64,000 bases of DNA from NCBI RefSeq assembly GCF_000397205.1, contig NC_021237.1, forward strand, positions 3,473,001-3,537,000. The letters run 5' to 3'. A program made the position numbers and the translations under genes. Positions 51,168 through 61,173 of the stretch are shown here, one piece after another. Every line of letters starts with the position of its first letter. Positions within the stretch are counted from its first letter, which is position 1. The stretch is from Pseudomonas protegens CHA0 (GTDB lineage: Bacteria > Pseudomonadota > Gammaproteobacteria > Pseudomonadales > Pseudomonadaceae). The notes beneath the pieces are model-generated. The model searched no databases. It was not told the origin of the DNA and saw only the letters and a list, made by a program, of their open reading frames with translations.

Positions 51168-51217
51168 ATCAAACATGACACGTTATATTATGTTTGATAT
51201 TAATTTGCGTATCACAT
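51168..51217 (+). promoter_or_regulatory. candidate PaaX operator and promoter of paaA
   Basis: Perfect inverted repeat ATCAAACAT (51168-51176) - 13 bp - ATGTTTGAT (51190-51198) in a strongly AT-rich patch. GTATCACAT (51209-51217) also occurs before paaG. It lies 48-97 bp before the paaA ATG. Confidence 0.6.
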
Positions 51218-51264
51218 ATAAACATTCCCATGCCCAGCCACACCTTCACACCGGGAGACGCCAC

Positions 51265-52254
51265 ATGTACGCACAGCTGGTAGAAACGGGGGTCAAGCGC
51301 GTCACGCCACTGGCCGAGATGTCCGAACAGGAACGCAGCTTCCAGCAAAGGATCGACGACGAGATCAAGATCGAAGCCAAGAACTGGATGCCCGAGGCCT
51401 ACCGCCAGACCCTGATCCGGCAGATCTCCCAGCACGCCCATTCGGAAATCGTCGGCATGCTGCCCGAAGGCAACTGGGTCACCCGTGCCCCGACCTTCAA
51501 GCGCAAGCTGCAACTGATGGCCAAGATCCAGGACGAAGCCGGCCACGGCCTGTACCTGTACAGCGCCATGGAAACCCTGGGGGCCGACCGCGACGAAGAA
51601 GTGGCCCGGCTGCACAGCGGCAAGGCCAAGTATTCGAGCATCTTCAACTACCCGACCCTGAACTGGGCCGACATGGGCGCCGTGGGCTGGCTGGTGGATG
51701 GCGCGGCCATCGTCAACCAGGTGGTGCTGCAACGCACCTCCTACGGCCCCTATTCCCGGGCCATGGTGCGCATCTGCAAGGAAGAGAGCTTCCACCAGCG
51801 CCAGGGCTACGAAATCCTCCTGACCATGATGCGCGAGGGCAACCAGGCACAGCGGGACATGGTCCAGGACGCCATCAACCGTCTCTGGTGGCCGGCCCTG
51901 ATGATGTTCGGCCCCAGCGACGAACACTCCCCCAACAGTGCCCAGTCCATGGCCTGGAAGATCAAGCGCCAGAGCAACGACGAACTGCGCCAGCGCTTCA
52001 TCGACCAGACCATCCCGCAACTGGAGCTGCTGGGCTGCACCTGCCCCGACCCGGAGCTTGCGTGGAACGCCGAGCGCGGCCATTACGACTTTGGCGAAAT
52101 CCAGTGGGAAGAATTCTACGAAGTGCTCAAGGGCAACGGCCCGTGCAACCAGGAACGCCTGGACACCCGCCGCCAGGCCACCGAGGACGGCGCCTGGGTG
52201 CGGGCTGCCGCCGTGGCCCACGCCGCCCGGAAGGCCGCTCGCGACGCCGCCTGA
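51265..52254 (+). CDS. paaA: PaaA, oxygenase subunit of phenylacetyl-CoA 1,2-epoxidase
   Basis: 329 residues. A ferritin-like diiron protein with ligand motifs EEVARL...Glu and DEAGHG (EXXH-type) and [12 protein letters not shown] in the second half. It is the catalytic subunit of PaaABC(D)E, which inserts one oxygen across the ring of phenylacetyl-CoA. The ATG is supported by GGGAG; the open frame upstream passes through the operator and is rejected. First gene of paaABCDE. Confidence 0.94.
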   Translation: MYAQLVETGVKRVTPLAEMSEQERSFQQRIDDEIKIEAKNWMPEAYRQTLIRQISQHAHSEIVGMLPEGNWVTRAPTFKRKLQLMAKIQDEAGHGLYLYSAMETLGADRDEEVARLHSGKAKYSSIFNYPTLNWADMGAVGWLVDGAAIVNQVVLQRTSYGPYSRAMVRICKEESFHQRQGYEILLTMMREGNQAQRDMVQDAINRLWWPALMMFGPSDEHSPNSAQSMAWKIKRQSNDELRQRFIDQTIPQLELLGCTCPDPELAWNAERGHYDFGEIQWEEFYEVLKGNGPCNQERLDTRRQATEDGAWVRAAAVAHAARKAARDAA

Positions 52255-52323
52255 GAGCCCGTTCACCCCCGGTCATTGCCCCCAGGGGCAATGGCCCTCC
52301 AGCCCTGATGTGGAGTCACTGCA

Positions 52324-52605
52324 ATGTCTGAATGGACCCTCTACGAGGTTTTCGTGCGCAGCAAGCACGGCCTCAACCACAAGCATGTCGGCAGCGTGCA
52401 CGCCGCCGATGCCCCGATGGCCATGGCCAACGCCCGCGACCTCTACACCCGGCGCAGCGAAGGCGTGAGCCTGTGGGTGGTGCCGTCGGCGCAGATCGTC
52501 GCCTCCTCGCCGGACGAAAAGGAGCCGCTGTTCGACCCGGCGGACGACAAGGTCTACCGCCACGCCAGCTTCTATCAGTTGCCCCCCGAAGTCGGACACA
52601 TGTGA
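52324..52605 (+). CDS. paaB: PaaB, structural subunit of phenylacetyl-CoA epoxidase
   Basis: 93 residues, normal length. WTLYEVFVRSKHGLNHKHVGSVHAADA and YTRRSEGVSLWVVPS are typical PaaB stretches. It bridges the PaaAC heterodimers in the epoxidase complex. Confidence 0.93.
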   Translation: MSEWTLYEVFVRSKHGLNHKHVGSVHAADAPMAMANARDLYTRRSEGVSLWVVPSAQIVASSPDEKEPLFDPADDKVYRHASFYQLPPEVGHM

Positions 52606-52613
52606 GGCCGGCC

Positions 52614-53375
52614 ATGAACCCTGCAAACGATCTGCTCAACCACCTGCTGCGCCTGGGCGACAGTGCCCTGGTCCAGGGCCAGCGCCTGTGCGAATGGTGC
52701 GGCCGGGCCCCGGCCCTGGAAGAAGAACTGGCACTGATGAACGTCGGTCTCGACCTGGTGGGCCAGGCCCGCAACTGGCTGGACTATGCCGCCGAACTGC
52801 TGGCGGATGGGCGAGATGCCGACCATCTGGCCTTTCGCCGCGACGAACGCGCCTACCGCAACCTGCTGCTGGTGGAACAACCCAATGGCGACTTCGCGGT
52901 GACCATGCTCAAGCAGTTCTTCTACGACGCCTGGCACCTGGAAACCCTCCGTGGCCTGTGCCTGTCCGGCGATCCACGCATCGCCGGGGTCGCCGCCAAG
53001 GCGTTCAAGGAAGTCACCTACCACCTGCGTCGCTCCAGCGAATGGGTCGAGCGCCTGGGGGATGGCACCGAGGAAAGCCACCGGCGCATGCTCCAGGCCC
53101 TGCCGCGGCTGTGGCGCTTTACCGGGGAACTGATCGCCACCGATCCTGCGGAGAACGCGTTGCACCAGGCCGGGCTGCTGGCAGACCCGGCTCAGGTCGC
53201 CACCGCCTGGCAGGACAGGGTCGCCGCGGTGTTCGCCCGGGCCACCCTGCCTGTGCCCGAAGCGCCCAGCCACTTCTACCTGGATGCGCGCAAAGGCCTG
53301 CATACCGAACACCTGGGCCTGCTGCTGGCCCAGATGCAATCACTGCCGCGAGCCTATCCCGATGCGGTCTGGTGA
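52614..53375 (+). CDS. paaC: PaaC, structural subunit of phenylacetyl-CoA epoxidase
   Basis: 253 residues. A ferritin-like helical bundle related to PaaA but without a full diiron set, as usual: LMNVGLDLVGQARNWLDYAA and FKEVTYHLRRSSEWVERLGDGT are diagnostic. It forms the PaaAC heterodimer that binds substrate CoA. It starts 8 bp after the paaB stop and overlaps paaD by 14 bp. Confidence 0.93.
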   Translation: MNPANDLLNHLLRLGDSALVQGQRLCEWCGRAPALEEELALMNVGLDLVGQARNWLDYAAELLADGRDADHLAFRRDERAYRNLLLVEQPNGDFAVTMLKQFFYDAWHLETLRGLCLSGDPRIAGVAAKAFKEVTYHLRRSSEWVERLGDGTEESHRRMLQALPRLWRFTGELIATDPAENALHQAGLLADPAQVATAWQDRVAAVFARATLPVPEAPSHFYLDARKGLHTEHLGLLLAQMQSLPRAYPDAVW

Positions 53376-53892
53376 GCTGATCGGCAGCGACCTGGGGGCA
53401 CGCGACCCGTTGCCCGGGGACCTGGACACCGCCTGGGCCACCCTCGACCGGGTCATGGACCCGGAAGTGCCGGTGGTCAGCGTGCTCGACCTGGGCATCG
53501 TGCGCCACCTCGACTGGCACCAGGGGCACCTGCAGGTGACGGTCACCCCGACCTACTCCGGCTGCCCGGCCACCGAGGTGATCGAAAGCGACATCCGCCA
53601 GGCCCTGGAGCGCGCCGGCTTCAAGGCACCCAGGCTGCTGCGCCAGCTGACCCCGGCCTGGACCACCGACTGGATCACCGAGCGCGGGCGCCAGCGCCTG
53701 CAGGCCTACGGCATTGCACCGCCCTCGGGCAGCAGCAAGCGCAGCCTGCTGGGAGAAACGCCCCAGGTGCTCTGCCCGCAATGCGGCAGCGCCCACAGCG
53801 AGCGCCTCAGCGAGTTCGGCTCCACCGCCTGCAAGGCCCTGTATCGCTGCCGTGATTGCCTGGAACCCTTCGACTACTTCAAGTGCATCTGA
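53362..53892 (+). CDS. paaD: PaaD, iron-sulfur assembly factor for the epoxidase
   Basis: 176 residues. An N-terminal MIP18/DUF59 domain (MDPEVPVVSVLDLGIVR, TPTYSGCPATEVIE) is followed by a C-terminal zinc-ribbon (CPQCGS ... CRDC). It helps insert Fe-S or mature the reductase PaaE and is required for activity in vivo. The ATG inside the paaC end gives coupling; no good alternative start exists. Confidence 0.88.
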   Translation: MRSGELIGSDLGARDPLPGDLDTAWATLDRVMDPEVPVVSVLDLGIVRHLDWHQGHLQVTVTPTYSGCPATEVIESDIRQALERAGFKAPRLLRQLTPAWTTDWITERGRQRLQAYGIAPPSGSSKRSLLGETPQVLCPQCGSAHSERLSEFGSTACKALYRCRDCLEPFDYFKCI

Positions 53893-53921
53893 GCGGCCCG
53901 GCGCCGCAGTGGAGAACCACC

Positions 53922-54998
53922 ATGAGCCAGTTCCACCGCCTGACCATCAAGGACCTGCGCAATGAAACCCGCGACGCGGTGTCCATCGCCTTCGAGGTTC
54001 CCCCGCACCTGCAGCAGCACTTCCACTTCACCCAGGGCCAGCACCTGGTGCTGCGCACCGAGCTTGAAGGCGAGGAAGTGCGCCGCTCCTATTCGATCTG
54101 CACCGGGGTCAACGACGGTGAACTGCGCATCGCGGTCAAGCGCGTGGCCGGCGGGCGTTTCTCGGCCTTCGCCAATGAACGATTGCAGCCCGGCCAAAGC
54201 CTGGACGTGATGCCCCCGGCCGGGCGTTTCCATGTGGAGCTGGACCCGGCGCGGCGCGGCCATTACCTGGCGGTGGCGGCCGGCAGCGGCATCACGCCGA
54301 TCCTGTCGATCATCAAGAGCACCCTGCAAACCGAGCCCCACAGCCGGGTCACCCTGCTCTACGGCAACCGCTCCAGCAACTCGGCGCTGTTTCGCGAACA
54401 GCTTGAGGACCTGAAGAACCGCTACCTGCAGCGGCTGAACCTGATGTTCGTGTTCAGCCGCGAACGGCAGGACATCGACCTGTACAACGGGCGCATCGAC
54501 CAGGACAAGTGCCAGCAGCTGTTTTCCCGCTGGCTCGACGTCCAGCAACTGGAGGCCGCGTTCATCTGCGGCCCCCAGGCCATGACCGAAACCGTGCGCG
54601 ACAGCCTCAAGGCTGCCGGCATGCCGGCCGAGCGCATCCACTTCGAGCTGTTCCACGCCGGCAGCGACGGGCACAAGCGCCAGGCCCGGGAAACCGCCAG
54701 CGCCCTGGATGCCCGTCACAGCCGGGTCACCGTCATCAGCGACGGCCGCGCCCTGGCCTTCGACCTGCCGCGCAACAGCCAGAGCATTCTCGACGCCGGC
54801 AACGCCCAGGGCGCCGAACTGCCCTACTCATGCAAGGCCGGAGTCTGCTCCACCTGCAAATGCAAGGTCATCGAAGGCGAAGTGGAAATGGACAGCAACC
54901 ACGCCCTGGAAGACTACGAAGTCGCGGCCGGCTACGTCCTCTCCTGCCAATCGTTCCCGCTCAGCGACAAGGTGGTACTGGACTTCGACCAGCTCTGA
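53922..54998 (+). CDS. paaE: PaaE, reductase of phenylacetyl-CoA epoxidase
   Basis: 358 residues. FAD-binding (RRSYSICTG), NAD-binding (AAGSGITPILSIIKSTL), then a plant-type [2Fe-2S] ferredoxin domain with Cys304, Cys309, Cys312 and Cys342. It passes NADPH electrons to the PaaA diiron centre. ATG follows GTGGAGAACC; longer frames are shadows. Last of the paaABCDE genes; a repeat follows. Confidence 0.94.
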   Translation: MSQFHRLTIKDLRNETRDAVSIAFEVPPHLQQHFHFTQGQHLVLRTELEGEEVRRSYSICTGVNDGELRIAVKRVAGGRFSAFANERLQPGQSLDVMPPAGRFHVELDPARRGHYLAVAAGSGITPILSIIKSTLQTEPHSRVTLLYGNRSSNSALFREQLEDLKNRYLQRLNLMFVFSRERQDIDLYNGRIDQDKCQQLFSRWLDVQQLEAAFICGPQAMTETVRDSLKAAGMPAERIHFELFHAGSDGHKRQARETASALDARHSRVTVISDGRALAFDLPRNSQSILDAGNAQGAELPYSCKAGVCSTCKCKVIEGEVEMDSNHALEDYEVAAGYVLSCQSFPLSDKVVLDFDQL

Positions 54999-55021
54999 CT
55001 CCGGCGCTCCCCGCAGCCGCC

Positions 55022-55075
55022 CGTAGCCGCTGCCGAGCTCCAGCGAAGCTGCGAAAGGCCGCGCAGCGCCTTCAC
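55022..55075 (+). repeat. Pseudomonas GTAGCCGCTGCC-type intergenic repeat
   Basis: GTAGCCGCTGCCGAG...GAAGCTGCGAAAGGCCGCGC between paaE and the DUF485 gene, related to the element at 3657. Contains internal inverted parts (GAGCTCCAGCGAAGCTGC). Confidence 0.6.
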
Positions 55076-55108
55076 GTGCCACCAACAACAAAAACAAGAG
55101 AACGCGCC

Positions 55109-55417
55109 ATGACCCCACAACAGATCGCCCGCATCACCCGCCATCCGGACTTCATCCAGCTGGTGCGGCGCAAGCAGCGCCTCTACTGGTCGCTGACCCT
55201 GATCATGCTCCTGGCCTACTACGGCTTCGTACTGCTGGTGGCTTTCCACCCCGGGCTGCTGGGGCGCTCGTTGGCCGGCGGAGCCACCAGCGTCGGCATG
55301 CCGGTGGGCGTGGCTATGATCGGCCTGGCCTTTGCCCTCACCGGCTTCTACGTCTACCGCAGCAACCGCCTGCTGGACCCGCTGAACGACAAGCTCAAGC
55401 GCGAGTGCCAGCCATGA
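55109..55417 (+). CDS. DUF485 membrane protein, symporter partner
   Basis: 102 residues with two membrane segments (about 27-47 and 64-86). Family pattern [26 protein letters not shown] start. DUF485 proteins are encoded beside ActP-type symporters, as here (ATGA overlap). It probably assists the transporter; exact role unknown. Confidence 0.85.
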   Translation: MTPQQIARITRHPDFIQLVRRKQRLYWSLTLIMLLAYYGFVLLVAFHPGLLGRSLAGGATSVGMPVGVAMIGLAFALTGFYVYRSNRLLDPLNDKLKRECQP

Positions 55418-57060
55418 AGCGCCCGCTCGCTCTATTCCTGCTGCCCTGCCTGCTGGCCACCGACCTGGCCCTGGCGGCCGACACGCCGGCGCGGCCATTG
55501 AACTGGAACGCCATCGGCATGTTCCTGGTGTTTGTCCTGATGACCCTCGGCATCACCCGCTGGGCCGCCCGGCGCACCCGCTCCGCCAGCGACTTCTATA
55601 CCGCCGGTGGCGGCATGAGCGGCTTGCAGAATGGCCTGGCGATCGCCGGCGACATGATTTCCGCGGCGTCCTTCCTCGGCATCTCGGCAATGATGTTCCT
55701 CAATGGCTACGACGGTCTGTTGTACGCCTTGGGGGTGCTGGCCGGCTGGCCGATCATCCTGTTCCTGATCGCCGAACGCCTGCGCAACCTGGGCAAGTAC
55801 ACCTTCGCCGACGTGGTGTCCTATCGCCTGGCCCAGACGCCGGTGCGCCTGACCTCGGCCTTCGGCACCCTGAGCGTGGCGCTGATGTACCTGGTGGCGC
55901 AGATGGTCGGCGCCGGCAAGCTGATCGAGCTGCTGTTCGGCATCAGCTACCTCTATGCGGTGATGCTGGTGGGCCTGCTGATGGTCTGCTACGTGACCTT
56001 CGGCGGCATGCTGGCCACCACCTGGGTACAGATCATCAAGGCGCTGATGCTGCTCTCGGGCACCAGCTTCATGGCCTTCATGGTGCTCAAGCACTTCGGC
56101 TTCAGCAGCGAGGCGCTGTTCGCCCAGGCCAGCGCGGTGCACGCCAAGGGCAGCGCGATCATGGCCCCGGGTGGGTTGCTGTCGAACCCCATCGATGCCA
56201 TTTCCCTGGGGCTGGGCATGATGTTCGGCACCGCCGGCCTGCCGCACATCCTCATGCGCTTCTTCACCGTCAGCGATGCCCGGGAAGCGCGCAAGAGCGT
56301 GTTCTACGCCACCGGTTTCATCGGCTACTTCTACCTGCTGCTGATCATTGTCGGCTTCGGCGCCATCGTCATGGTCGGTACCGAGCCCCAGTACCGCGAT
56401 GCCGGCGGCGCGATCATCGGCGGCGCCAACATGATTGCCGTGCACCTGGCCCAGGCGGTGGGCGGCAACCTGTTCCTGGGCTTCATCTCGGCCGTGGCCT
56501 TCGCCACCATCCTGGCGGTGGTGGCCGGGCTGGCGCTGTCCGGCGCCTCGGCGGTCTCCCACGACCTGTACGCCTGCGTGCTGCGCAAGGGCCAGGCCAG
56601 CACCCGGCAGGAAATGCGCGTCTCGCGGATCGCCACCCTGTGCATCGGGGTGCTGGCGGTGCTGCTGGGGCTGTTGTTCGAATCGCAGAACATTGCCTTT
56701 CTCTCGGGGCTGGTGCTGGCCATCGCCGCTTCGGTGAATTTCCCGGTGCTGTTTCTTTCCATGTTCTGGAAAGGCCTCACCACTCGCGGCGCGGTGGGCG
56801 GCAGCCTGGCTGGCCTGGTCTCGGCGATTGTGCTGCTGATGCTCAGCCCGGCGGTCTGGGTCAATGTGCTGCATCACCCCCAGGCGCTGTTTCCCTATGC
56901 CAACCCGGCGCTGTTTTCCATGAGCCTGGCGTTCTTCTGTGCCTGGGCCTTCTCCGTCAGCGACCGCTCGCCCCGGGCCGAACTGGAGCGCGGGCGCTAC
57001 CTGGCGCAGTTCATCCGTTCCATGACCGGCATTGGCGCATCCGGCGCCACTCATCACTGA
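55414..57060 (+). CDS. sodium:solute symporter (ActP/PaaL type), likely phenylacetate permease
   Basis: 548 residues with a signal peptide-like start and about thirteen membrane segments, SSF family. Diagnostic stretches are [28 protein letters not shown] and [12 protein letters not shown]. By sequence it resembles acetate permease ActP; by location inside paa it matches the phenylacetate permease of Pseudomonas (PhaJ/PaaL). Start at the ATG of the ATGA overlap with DUF485. Substrate inferred from context. Confidence 0.82.
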   Translation: MKRPLALFLLPCLLATDLALAADTPARPLNWNAIGMFLVFVLMTLGITRWAARRTRSASDFYTAGGGMSGLQNGLAIAGDMISAASFLGISAMMFLNGYDGLLYALGVLAGWPIILFLIAERLRNLGKYTFADVVSYRLAQTPVRLTSAFGTLSVALMYLVAQMVGAGKLIELLFGISYLYAVMLVGLLMVCYVTFGGMLATTWVQIIKALMLLSGTSFMAFMVLKHFGFSSEALFAQASAVHAKGSAIMAPGGLLSNPIDAISLGLGMMFGTAGLPHILMRFFTVSDAREARKSVFYATGFIGYFYLLLIIVGFGAIVMVGTEPQYRDAGGAIIGGANMIAVHLAQAVGGNLFLGFISAVAFATILAVVAGLALSGASAVSHDLYACVLRKGQASTRQEMRVSRIATLCIGVLAVLLGLLFESQNIAFLSGLVLAIAASVNFPVLFLSMFWKGLTTRGAVGGSLAGLVSAIVLLMLSPAVWVNVLHHPQALFPYANPALFSMSLAFFCAWAFSVSDRSPRAELERGRYLAQFIRSMTGIGASGATHH

Positions 57061-57120
57061 CCCCATCCATGAGCGCGGGCTGCCGCGCTCGAACCCGGTT
57101 CACCCTCTGGAGGAATCCCC

Positions 57121-59175
57121 ATGCCACAGGCTCCTACTCTGCAAAGCTTCATCGCCGGCCGCTGGTTCGGCCAGCATCCGGCCCAGTCACTGCGCAGCGC
57201 CATCGATGGGCATGAAGTGGCGCGCACCCACGAGGAGGCCCCGGACTTCGCCGAGGCCCTGGCCTTTGGTCGCCATCAGGGCGGCAAGACCTTGCTGGCC
57301 CTGGATTTCCAGCAGCGGGCCCAGCGCCTCAAGGCCCTGGCGCTGTATCTGAGCGAGCGCAAGGAGCAGCTCTATGCCCTGTCCCATCACAGCGGCGCGA
57401 CGCGGGCCGACAGCTGGATCGATATCGAGGGCGGCAACAGCACCCTGTTCAGCTACGCCGGCCTCGGCGCCCGGGAACTGCCGTCGGGCAACCTGTTGCA
57501 CGAAGGCCCGGCGCAATCCCTGAGCAAGCTCGGCAGCTTTGCCGGCAGCCACATCCTGGTGCCCCGGGGTGGCGTGGCCGTGCACATCAATGCCTTCAAC
57601 TTTCCGATCTGGGGCATGCTGGAAAAATTCGCCCCGTGCTTCCTCGCCGGCATGCCCTGCATCGTCAAGCCGGCCAGCGCCACCAGTTACCTGACCGAGG
57701 CCGCGGTGCGGCTGATGCATGAATCCGGGCTGCTGCCCGAAGGCAGCCTGCAATTGGTGATAGGCGCTACCGGCGACCTGCTGGACCGCCTGCAAGGCCA
57801 GGACCTGGTGACCTTCACCGGCTCCGCCAGCACTGCCGGACGACTGCGGGCCAACCCGAACCTGATCCGTCATTCGGTACCCTTCAATGCCGAGGCCGAC
57901 TCGCTGAACTGCGCGATCCTGGCCCCGGACGTAAGCCCGGACGACGAGGAGTTCGAGCTGTTCATCAAGGAAGTGGCACGGGAAATGACGGTCAAGGCCG
58001 GGCAGAAGTGCACCGCCATCCGCCGCGCCATCATCCCCGCCAAACAACTGGATGTGGTGGCCACCAGGTTGCGCGAACGCCTGTCGAAGGTGGTGGTGGG
58101 CGACCCGGCGGTGGAAGGTGTGCGCATGGGCGCCCTGGCCTCCCATGAACAGCAGCGCGATGTGGCCGAGCGCCTGCAAAGCCTGCTGCACAGCAGCGAC
58201 CTGCTGTTCGGTGCCCGGGACGGCTTCGAGCCCCGAGGCACAAACGTCAGCCAGGGCGCGTTCTTCGCCCCGACCCTGTTGCTGGCGCGCGATCCCATGG
58301 CCGAGGGCGGCGCCCACGACATCGAAGCCTTTGGCCCGGTCAGCACCCTGATGGCCTATGACGACCTGGACCAGGCACTGGAGCTGGCCTCTCGCGGCAA
58401 GGGCAGCCTGGTGGCCAGCCTGGTCACCAAGAGCCCGGCCATTGCCGCCCAGGTCATTCCCCGGGCTGCGGCCTGGCACGGTCGCTTGCTGGTGCTGGAC
58501 CGCCACTGTGCTGGCGAATCCACCGGCCACGGCTCGCCCCTGCCACAGCTCAAGCATGGCGGCCCGGGCCGCGCCGGGGGTGGCGAAGAGTTGGGCGGTC
58601 TGCGGGCGGTCAAGCATTACCTGCAACGGGCGGCGATCCAGGGCTCGCCAAGCATGCTGGCGGCGGTAACCGGCGAGTACGTGCGCGGTGCCCAGGTGAT
58701 CGAAACCGAGGTCCACCCCTTCCGCCGGCACTTCCAGGACCTGCAGATCGGCGAATCCCTGCTGACCCACCGGCGCACCGTGACCGAGGCCGACCTGGTG
58801 AACTTCGGTTGCCTGTCGGGGGACCATTTCTATATGCACTTCGACGAGATTGCCGCCAGGGAGTCGCAGTTCGGCAAGCGCATCGCCCATGGCTACTTCG
58901 TGCTCTCGGCGGCGGCCGGGCTGTTCGTTTCCCCGGGCCCCGGCCCGGTGCTGGCCAACTACGGCCTGGACACCCTGCGCTTCATCACCCCGGTGGGCAT
59001 TGGCGACACCCTGCAGGCGCGCCTGACCTGCAAGCGCAAGATCGACCAGGGCAAGCTCAGCCCCCAGGGCACGCCGCAAGGAGTGGTGGCCTGGGATGTG
59101 GAAGTCAGCAACCAGCTGGGCGAGGTGGTGGCCAGCTACGACATCCTGACCCTGGTGGCCAAGCGTACTGAGTGA
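57121..59175 (+). CDS. paaZ: PaaZ, bifunctional oxepin-CoA hydrolase / semialdehyde dehydrogenase
   Basis: 684 residues. N-terminal aldehyde dehydrogenase domain with Glu258 (FNAEADSLN) and catalytic Cys297 (AGQKCTAI). C-terminal MaoC-like enoyl hydratase domain with Asp568 and His573 in SGDHFYMHFD. Both active sites are intact. It opens the oxepin ring and oxidises the semialdehyde to 3-oxo-5,6-dehydrosuberyl-CoA. That product then needs PaaJ, whose gene here is a remnant. Good ribosome site (GGAGGAATCCCC). In Pseudomonas it is also called paaN. Confidence 0.93.
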   Translation: MPQAPTLQSFIAGRWFGQHPAQSLRSAIDGHEVARTHEEAPDFAEALAFGRHQGGKTLLALDFQQRAQRLKALALYLSERKEQLYALSHHSGATRADSWIDIEGGNSTLFSYAGLGARELPSGNLLHEGPAQSLSKLGSFAGSHILVPRGGVAVHINAFNFPIWGMLEKFAPCFLAGMPCIVKPASATSYLTEAAVRLMHESGLLPEGSLQLVIGATGDLLDRLQGQDLVTFTGSASTAGRLRANPNLIRHSVPFNAEADSLNCAILAPDVSPDDEEFELFIKEVAREMTVKAGQKCTAIRRAIIPAKQLDVVATRLRERLSKVVVGDPAVEGVRMGALASHEQQRDVAERLQSLLHSSDLLFGARDGFEPRGTNVSQGAFFAPTLLLARDPMAEGGAHDIEAFGPVSTLMAYDDLDQALELASRGKGSLVASLVTKSPAIAAQVIPRAAAWHGRLLVLDRHCAGESTGHGSPLPQLKHGGPGRAGGGEELGGLRAVKHYLQRAAIQGSPSMLAAVTGEYVRGAQVIETEVHPFRRHFQDLQIGESLLTHRRTVTEADLVNFGCLSGDHFYMHFDEIAARESQFGKRIAHGYFVLSAAAGLFVSPGPGPVLANYGLDTLRFITPVGIGDTLQARLTCKRKIDQGKLSPQGTPQGVVAWDVEVSNQLGEVVASYDILTLVAKRTE

Positions 59176-59193
59176 AACCGTTGAAGGCTGCGC

Positions 59194-59457
59194 AAGGCTC
59201 CAGGCCCTCTTCGCCGGCAAGCCGGCTCCTACAACAGTTTCGCGCCGCCAGCCCCCCCCGTAGGAGCTGGCTTGCCAGCGAAGGCGTGCTTGAGGACTGC
59301 GCAAGACTCAAGGCCCTCTTCGCCGGCAAGCCGGTTCCTACAACAGTTTTGCGCCGCCAGCCCCCCGTAGGAGCTGGCTTGCCAGCGAAGGCGTGCTTGA
59401 GGACTGCGCAAGACTCGAGGCCCTCTTCGCCCTCTTCTCCGGCAAGCCGGCTCCTAC
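59194..59457. repeat. tandem REPIN array
   Basis: Two near-identical units of about 109 bp (TTCGCCGGCAAGCCGG at 59210 and 59319, each followed by AACAGTTT...GTAGGAGCTGGCTTGCCAGC) and a partial third with an internal CTCTTCGC duplication. Each unit holds an inverted REP pair. It fills the 405-bp gap between paaZ and nhaB, whose promoter must lie in the last 120 bp. Confidence 0.88.
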
Positions 59458-59580
59458 GTAAGGTCGTGCACTGGCGACCGCTGGGGCGCTGGCGAAGTTT
59501 GTCGCAAAAGATTTCATCAATTCTTGATTCTCAATCCGCCATGGGGCAAGTTGCGCGCTTCTCACTACAAGGAGCCGCCA

Positions 59581-61083
59581 ATGTCCGGTTCAATGGCCCA
59601 GGCGTTCGCCCACAATTTTCTCGGCCAATCACCCCGCTGGTACAAGGCAAGCATTGTCGCGTTCCTGTTGCTCAACCCTCTGCTGTTCTTCGCTGTCAGC
59701 CCGGCCGCCGCCGGCTGGTGCCTGGTGATCGAATTCATCTTCACCCTGGCCATGGCCCTCAAGTGCTACCCCTTGATGCCCGGCGGCCTGCTGCTGGTAC
59801 AGGCACTGGTGCTGGGCATGACCACGCCCCAGGCGCTGTATGACGAGCTGGTGCACAACTTCCCGGTGATCCTGCTGCTGATGTTCATGGTGGCCGGCAT
59901 CTATTTCATGAAGGAGTTGCTGCTCTACCTGTTCTCCCGGCTGCTGCTGGGGGTGCGCTCCAAGGCGCTGCTGGGCCTGCTGTTCTGCTTTCTCTCGGCC
60001 TTCCTCTCGGCCTTTCTCGACGCCCTGACCGTCACCGCGGTGATCATCAGCGCCGCGGTAGGCTTCTATTCGGTGTATCACCGGGTGGCGTCCGGCAATG
60101 ACCCGCGCCAGGACAGCGCCTTCGCCGACGACCAACAGTTGCCTGCCCTGCATCATGACGACCTGGAGCAGTTCCGCGCCTTCCTGCGCAGCCTGCTGAT
60201 GCATGGCGCCGTGGGCACCGCCCTGGGCGGTGTGTGCACCCTGGTGGGGGAACCGCAGAACCTGCTGATCGGCCATGAAATGGGCTGGCACTTCGCCGAT
60301 TTCTTCAGCAAGGTGGCACCGGTTTCGATGCCGGTCCTGGCGGCTGGCCTGGTGACCTGCGTACTGCTGGAGAAGCTGCGCTGGTTCGGCTACGGCACCC
60401 TGCTGCCGGACAACGTGCGCCAGGTGCTGGCCAACTACGCCGCCGAGGACGATGCCCAGCGCACCTCGCGCCAGCGCGCGGCCCTGCTGGTGCAGGGGCT
60501 GGCGGCACTGATCCTGATCGTCGCCCTGGCCCTGCATGTGGCCGAGGTCGGGCTGATCGGCCTGCTGGTGATCGTACTGATCACCGCCTTTACCGGGATC
60601 ACCGACGAGCACCGCCTGGGCAACGCGTTCAAGGAGGCCATGCCTTTCACCGCCCTGCTGGTGGTGTTCTTTGCGGTGGTGGCGGTGATTCACCAGCAGC
60701 AGCTGTTCACCCCGCTGATCCAGTGGGTGCTGGCGCTGCCGGCGGACCAGCAGCCGGGCATGCTGTTCATTGCCAATGGCCTGCTCTCGGCCATCAGCGA
60801 CAACGTGTTCGTGGCCACCATCTACATCACCGAAGTGAAACAGGCCTTCATCTCCGGGCAGATGAGCCGCGAGCACTTCGAAACCCTGGCGATCGCCATC
60901 AATACCGGTACCAACCTGCCGAGCGTGGCCACGCCCAACGGCCAAGCGGCCTTCCTGTTCCTGCTGACCTCGGCGATTGCGCCGCTGGTACGCCTGTCCT
61001 ACGGACGGATGGTGTGGATGGCCCTGCCCTACACCGTGGTGATGGGGCTGCTGGGCTGGTACGCGGTGAGCTACTGGTTGTAA
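59581..61083 (+). CDS. nhaB: Na+/H+ antiporter NhaB
   Basis: 500 residues with about 12 membrane segments. Characteristic stretches are [44 protein letters not shown] and [21 protein letters not shown] near the C-terminus, with the conserved Asp residues. It exports Na+ in exchange for protons and helps at alkaline pH. AAGGAG precedes the ATG; a longer frame through the REP array is rejected. Monocistronic; ends near a large hairpin. Confidence 0.93.
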   Translation: MSGSMAQAFAHNFLGQSPRWYKASIVAFLLLNPLLFFAVSPAAAGWCLVIEFIFTLAMALKCYPLMPGGLLLVQALVLGMTTPQALYDELVHNFPVILLLMFMVAGIYFMKELLLYLFSRLLLGVRSKALLGLLFCFLSAFLSAFLDALTVTAVIISAAVGFYSVYHRVASGNDPRQDSAFADDQQLPALHHDDLEQFRAFLRSLLMHGAVGTALGGVCTLVGEPQNLLIGHEMGWHFADFFSKVAPVSMPVLAAGLVTCVLLEKLRWFGYGTLLPDNVRQVLANYAAEDDAQRTSRQRAALLVQGLAALILIVALALHVAEVGLIGLLVIVLITAFTGITDEHRLGNAFKEAMPFTALLVVFFAVVAVIHQQQLFTPLIQWVLALPADQQPGMLFIANGLLSAISDNVFVATIYITEVKQAFISGQMSREHFETLAIAINTGTNLPSVATPNGQAAFLFLLTSAIAPLVRLSYGRMVWMALPYTVVMGLLGWYAVSYWL

Positions 61084-61138
61084 CCGCTGCTTGGGGCGCC
61101 CCGGGACTGCAGATGGGGCGCAATGGGTGCAGGACTGG

Positions 61139-61173
61139 GGGCCGCGGCCCGGCGCGATGCCGGGCCACGGCCC
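61139..61173. terminator. bidirectional GC-rich terminator between nhaB and the HAD gene
   Basis: A 15-bp stem GGGCCGCGGCCCGGC / GCCGGGCCACGGCCC with one mismatch and a 5-base loop between two convergent genes. It lacks a T-run. Confidence 0.6.

Noticed and set aside
57121..59175. Tropolone-type diversion by an inactive PaaZ dehydrogenase domain
   Set aside because: Diversion to tropone compounds often needs a PaaZ-like protein lacking dehydrogenase activity; here Glu258 and Cys297 are both present, so this protein alone does not support it.
57187..59304. 705-codon open frame antisense to paaZ
   Set aside because: Shadow of paaZ with its intact motifs; the frame begins inside the REP array and has no ribosome site or family pattern.
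59194..59457. CRISPR-like array after paaZ
   Set aside because: The repeats are about 109 bp with internal inverted REPs and no unique spacers or cas genes; this is a REPIN tandem.
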